A stretch of DNA of 64,000 nucleotides from Lachnospiraceae bacterium (GTDB taxonomy: Bacteria > Bacillota > Clostridia > Lachnospirales > Lachnospiraceae): contig CAJTBO010000012.1 of the NCBI GenBank assembly GCA_910573755.1, positions 86,663 to 150,662 on the forward strand, written 5' to 3'. The position numbers and the translations under genes were made by a program. Below, in pieces: positions 61,206 to 64,000 of the stretch. The notes under the pieces were generated by a model. That model made no database searches and was not told the origin of the DNA. It saw only the letters and a list, made by a program, of their open reading frames with translations. Positions within the stretch are counted from its first letter, which is position 1. The number at the start of each line of letters is the position of its first letter.

Positions 61206-61694
61206 CTATCGTTCGAAACAAAAATTCCACCATTTTATTCTAAGCAGACAATCAATCGTTTCTTGTGTAAAACGCTTTCTTATAGGCTTCGCTGGAACAC
61301 CTGCTAAAATGACCGCTTCATAACCAATCCAAACATCATTTCCGATAACTATATCACCTTTGTTATCCCACGCATTTTTAATATCTTTAACATCTAAATT
61401 CCATTCCTCAAAAAATATGGGAAACGGATAGGTGGATAGGGAAGATAAACTGTGATTTGCACTGTTAAATATAAACTTTGCCCCGCAGGCAATCGAACAA
61501 AACTTACCAATTATCAGCTTATCTTAATTGATTGGGTATTGATACAAAACATTATTCTTTTCAAATTCTCTTGGTTCTTCGGCAAAATCATTATATATTG
61601 TATAATCTCCAACTATAATATTGGGGTTGCTAATAACGCTTTTTAAATAAATTGTTTCCCTGTCTTTTGAACGGGGATAAATCTTCTGTGACAT
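61206..61694 (-). pseudogene. Decayed xenobiotic/streptogramin acetyltransferase (Vat/CatB-type hexapeptide protein)
   Basis: From an ATG at 61692-61694 (behind AGGAAAGGA) the frame reads MSQKIYPRSKDRE and reaches LYQYPIN, where a TAA interrupts it; it continues in the same frame with DKLIIGKFCSIACGAKF, NSANHSLSS, GDIVIGNDVWIGYEAVILAG and IKWWNF to a TAG at 61206. This is the Vat/XAT acetyltransferase sequence. Right after AVILAG the text jumps to VPAKPIRKRF, so about two dozen codons of the beta-helix are missing in frame. With a premature stop and an internal deletion the gene is not functional. Confidence 0.85.
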
Positions 61695-61710
61695 GATAAT
61701 TCCTTTCCTG

Positions 61711-62180
61711 TTATACCGGCAAAAATTTGAATTTTCTGATATGTTCAAAATTGTTATTTTCTACATAATATACCGTCTGTTTATTTGCTGAATAAACAAA
61801 AGAAACTCTGGTCGCCCATGCGCCTTCTTGACGGACAGCATAAAGCAATTCAAATGCGTTGGAAAGTGAAAACTTGTTTTTGTAATTATCCAATAATGGC
61901 AGCGCCCGTTCATATCTATCGTCGCCGGACACAATAAAATCTTTTGTGCTTTCCGGCTTCATCAAGGAATAGCAGGATTGCCATGCACATATAACAGCGT
62001 TCCGGCATTTCCATTTTGATTCACTCCATGATAAGAATGATATGCCCCGTCTGACCGCAAAATCCCGATATAGAAGCGTTCTCTTTCTTTAATCACTTTA
62101 TGCTTCCACACAGAAAGGTCAATATCAAAATTAAAGCCTGTTATCATGTCATTTCCACGATAAACAGATCTGGTACACAT
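61711..62180 (-). pseudogene. Decayed linear amide C-N hydrolase-like protein (Ntn family)
   Basis: Two pieces in different frames lie head to tail. The first (62180 to 61962, 72 residues) begins MCTRSVYRGNDMITGFNFD, with the Cys2 nucleophile of the choloylglycine hydrolase/acyltransferase Ntn group, and ends after LLYVHG. The second (61965 to 61711, 84 residues) carries a C-terminal part (NAFELLYAVRQEGAWATRVSFVYSANKQ). The central part expected in the family is missing and the frame shifts at the joint near 61965, so the gene is broken. The exact family is uncertain. Confidence 0.65.
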
Positions 62181-62567
62181 AATATAATAGCCTCCTTTCG
62201 CAAAATATTTATATACTTCCTTCTTATCTTACCGCCATTCATAGAAACATTCTATACACTGTACAATACCGAAACAATTTGTATAAAATAAGAGGCTGCA
62301 GCCCGGCAGCCTCTTACGGTTATATTTCCAACTTATTTACCGTAGTAAGAAGTAAGAAAAACTTTTCAAAAAATTTCGCTGAAACCCTGGCAAAAATGCT
62401 TATGTGCCGTAAAGTAACACAACAATTTGATAGGCAGCTATCCACTATTCTGTTTAAGAAAAATTTTGAATTATCTACGCACTTGTAAGTTGCGCAAAAG
62501 AACTATGAAGTTGATAGTTAATCTGTTGTATATCTGATATAATTATCCATGATAAGGAGGCGGCAAA
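62181..62567. other. Intergenic region with a hairpin and the promoter of the XRE gene
   Basis: A 9-10-bp GC-rich hairpin lies at 62289-62316; on the minus strand it is followed by a U-rich stretch and could be a leftover terminator. The extended -10 promoter TGATATAAT is at 62535-62543. I see nothing else gene-like. Confidence 0.6.
62535..62543 (+). promoter_or_regulatory. Extended -10 promoter of the XRE regulator gene
   Basis: TG, one base, TATAAT, 24 bases before the ATG at 62568. No good -35 box is present at 17 bases. Confidence 0.6.
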
Positions 62568-63185
62568 ATGAAGCTGTCGGAGAAAATACAAACGCTAAGA
62601 AAATGTAATGGTTACTCTCAGGAAGATTTAGCGTCAATCTGTAATGTAAGCAGACAATCAATTTCTAAATGGGAAGCTGATATTTCACTTCCCGAAACAG
62701 ATAAGCTGATTGTATTAAGCAATCTTTTTCAAGTAACTATTGATGTTTTGCTAAAAGACGAGCTTTCCATAAACGGAATTAAGGAAATATCAACTTGTGG
62801 TAACAATGCTATAAAAAAGGAAAAGGCTGTCTTGTATGAAGGGGCTTTAATCAAAGAAAGTCTTGAGGATGAGGGCATTTTAGATTACATTCATGTTCAT
62901 AAGGTTGAGTTATGGAACACAGGCGGAACACCTAAATATTGGACAGTAATTTTTTTTACAACTGATATTTCAAACTTTCCGGAACTAGCTTCAAAAGTAA
63001 TGATAGCTGACTCAAAAAGAGGTGGCAACTGGTTCATTGATTTTAAGCGTGGTAATATTAAATATATCGTTTTCAAAAACAAAATACTCAAATATGAAAT
63101 CGGAAACATAGAAGAAAAAAATATAGTTTGCGAGGAATGTAGAAGAATGGGTATATCCGATAAAGAAATGAATTGGCAGGAATAA
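62568..63185 (+). CDS. XRE-family helix-turn-helix regulator with unknown C-terminal domain
   Basis: The 205-residue protein starts with a Cro/CI-type HTH (SEKIQTLRKCNGYSQEDLASICNVSRQSISKWEAD), a linker, and a C-terminal ~120 residues of mixed alpha/beta character (VELWNTGGTPKYWTVIFF, GGNWFIDFKRGNIKYIVF) that I do not recognise. AAGGAGG lies seven bases before the ATG. A small unknown gene follows 25 bases later and is probably co-transcribed. The pair lies beside decayed genes, in an apparently plastic spot. Confidence 0.88.
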   Translation: MKLSEKIQTLRKCNGYSQEDLASICNVSRQSISKWEADISLPETDKLIVLSNLFQVTIDVLLKDELSINGIKEISTCGNNAIKKEKAVLYEGALIKESLEDEGILDYIHVHKVELWNTGGTPKYWTVIFFTTDISNFPELASKVMIADSKRGGNWFIDFKRGNIKYIVFKNKILKYEIGNIEEKNIVCEECRRMGISDKEMNWQE

Positions 63186-63210
63186 AAAAATAGTTTTGTG
63201 GGGTAATAGT

Positions 63211-63606
63211 ATGAGTGAAAAGATATATAAAGGCTACATCATTGATAAAAGCCAAAAAAGCAGAAAAATATTTGATACATTACGGATAACCAATCAAAAA
63301 ACTATTTGGTTAGGCTTGATTACAATTTATGAAATTGAAGTAACGGAAAAGGAATTAGACACCGTAATAAATCAGTTACAGAAAAACATGGTAAACCGTA
63401 TTGGATTGAAAAAACAGGAATTTTACTTGCACTTTTATTGTGGAAACGAATTGATTATAGTTTATAGGACAAAGAAATTTTTAGCAACGTCAGATAAATC
63501 CACATGGATAGAAGCACAAAATTATGGGAGAAGTTTAGGTATTGTGAGCAAACAACTGGATTTTCTTACTCCTGAACAAAACCGTCAACGTTATTTTTCT
63601 AAATGA
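63211..63606 (+). CDS. Hypothetical protein downstream of the XRE regulator
   Basis: Start at ATG 63211 (MSEKIYKGYIID), with GGGG seven bases upstream; a TTG five codons earlier is possible. The 131-residue protein is soluble, with a mix of beta-strands (TIWLGLITIYEIEV, FYLHFYCGNELIIVYRT) and Lys-rich helices and no membrane segment. I do not recognise it. It shares the AT-rich composition of the XRE gene, so the two may have arrived together. Confidence 0.75.
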   Translation: MSEKIYKGYIIDKSQKSRKIFDTLRITNQKTIWLGLITIYEIEVTEKELDTVINQLQKNMVNRIGLKKQEFYLHFYCGNELIIVYRTKKFLATSDKSTWIEAQNYGRSLGIVSKQLDFLTPEQNRQRYFSK

Positions 63607-63724
63607 CGCATAAAGCAACTCGCCCGCTTTCTTTTTCAGCCATGCGATCTATGGTATCTCTCATAAGGCTGTTCCTTGAAATAAATAAAACCCGCAAACA
63701 CTGATGTTTACAGGCTTTTCCTAC

Positions 63725-63797
63725 CTCCCCCAGTTGGACTCGAACCAACGACACTGCGGTTAACAGCCGCATGCTCTACCGACTGAGCTATGGAGGA
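63725..63797 (-). tRNA. tRNA-Asn (GUU)
   Basis: Acceptor TCCTCCA/TGGGGGA, anticodon loop CTGTTAA (GTT). It follows the 23S rRNA gene on the minus strand. Confidence 0.96.
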
Positions 63798-63903
63798 ACA
63801 TGTGGAAACCTTATCCACACACCACTACTGCATCTTTGAGGGTTCATCCCCTCAAAACCGAACACTGAACTCCTGATCCATCCTCTTCCAAAAACCTCTT
63901 TCC

Positions 63904-64000
63904 TTCTGGTCAAGCTTTCGGCCTATTAGTACGGGTCAGCACAAACATCGCTGCTCTTACACCTCCCGCCTATCTACCTCCTCGTCTCGGAGGGGCCTCC
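63904..64000 (-). rRNA. 23S rRNA, 3' end (partial)
   Basis: The complement of this stretch reads GCTGACCCGTACTAATAGG followed by CCGAAAGCTTGACC, the conserved 3' end of 23S rRNA. The gene extends past the right edge. The exact 3' end is uncertain by a few bases. The 106 bases between it and tRNA-Asn contain no 5S rRNA. Confidence 0.9.

Overview
The window looks like a chromosomal segment of a flagellated, probably spore-forming Firmicute of the Lachnospiraceae type (Clostridia). The basis is a single-type flagellin with a sigma-28-like promoter, Gram-positive style Shine-Dalgarno sites and sigma-A promoters, tRNA gene blocks, a 23S rRNA end at the right edge, GH43/ABC xylan-type sugar loci and a GtrA/LicD/CDP-glycerol style surface glycan repertoire. 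This placement is inferred from gene content and not proven.

Region 1 (1-27,421, all on the minus strand) is one long, tightly packed glycan-modification operon that starts at a good promoter (27,393-27,421) just downstream of the flagellin genes and runs off the left edge. It has two halves. The first transcribed half (13.9-27.4 kb, moderate G+C) holds a TagD-type cytidylyltransferase/oxidoreductase fusion, LicD, a glycosyltransferase, an alkaline-phosphatase-fold protein, phosphonopyruvate decarboxylase, a cytidylyltransferase-PEP mutase fusion, a phosphoesterase, an acetyltransferase, an SDR epimerase, a MobA-like nucleotidyltransferase and a Rossmann oxidoreductase. This is a phosphonate (C-P bond) route with CTP activation and no transaminase in the window. 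The second half (1-13.9 kb) is strikingly AT-rich and holds two glycosyltransferases, a methyltransferase, a CDP-glycerol glycerophosphotransferase-like protein with a beta-propeller, two more alkaline-phosphatase-fold proteins and, at its end, a PEP-synthase-like kinase, a CysC-like kinase, a formyltransferase and a class I glutamine amidotransferase. The PEP-synthase-like kinase, CysC-like kinase and amidotransferase match three of the four enzymes of the Campylobacter jejuni capsular phosphoramidate (P-N bond) pathway. My main hypothesis is that this locus decorates a flagellin-linked or other surface glycan with a phosphonate and a phosphoramidate group.

Region 2 (27.5-31.7 kb) holds a large GT2-TPR protein, likely the flagellin glycosyltransferase, and flagellin itself. 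Flagellin has a sigma-28-like promoter and a roughly 220-nt leader with five hairpins.

Region 3 (31.7-35.2 kb) holds tRNA-Leu, a small gene with an in-frame stop, a MATE transporter broken by a 681-bp IS200-type insertion whose empty site can be reconstructed, and six tRNAs behind a consensus promoter.

Region 4 (35.2-49.8 kb) is housekeeping: a five-gene overlapping operon (RNA methyltransferase, degenerate amidase, XTP pyrophosphatase, phosphodiesterase, CotH-like protein) that appears to start with a leaderless mRNA; a 41-residue Asn/Gln-rich peptide with a sigma-G-like promoter; a cardiolipin synthase; tRNA-Arg; GtrA; thioredoxin and its reductase; a lipase-like hydrolase; an HAD phosphatase; a MATE pump; and a sodium:neurotransmitter-type symporter. 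It also contains short repeats.

Region 5 (49.8-58.3 kb) is a sugar-uptake locus, with a GH43 enzyme and three ABC components on the minus strand and, divergently, an AraC regulator, a sialate-O-acetylesterase-type SGNH esterase and a second GH43 enzyme.

Region 6 (58.3-64 kb) has six tRNAs with their own promoter, a hemerythrin/CheX-like/receiver protein, two decayed genes, an XRE regulator with an unknown partner, tRNA-Asn, and the 3' end of 23S rRNA.
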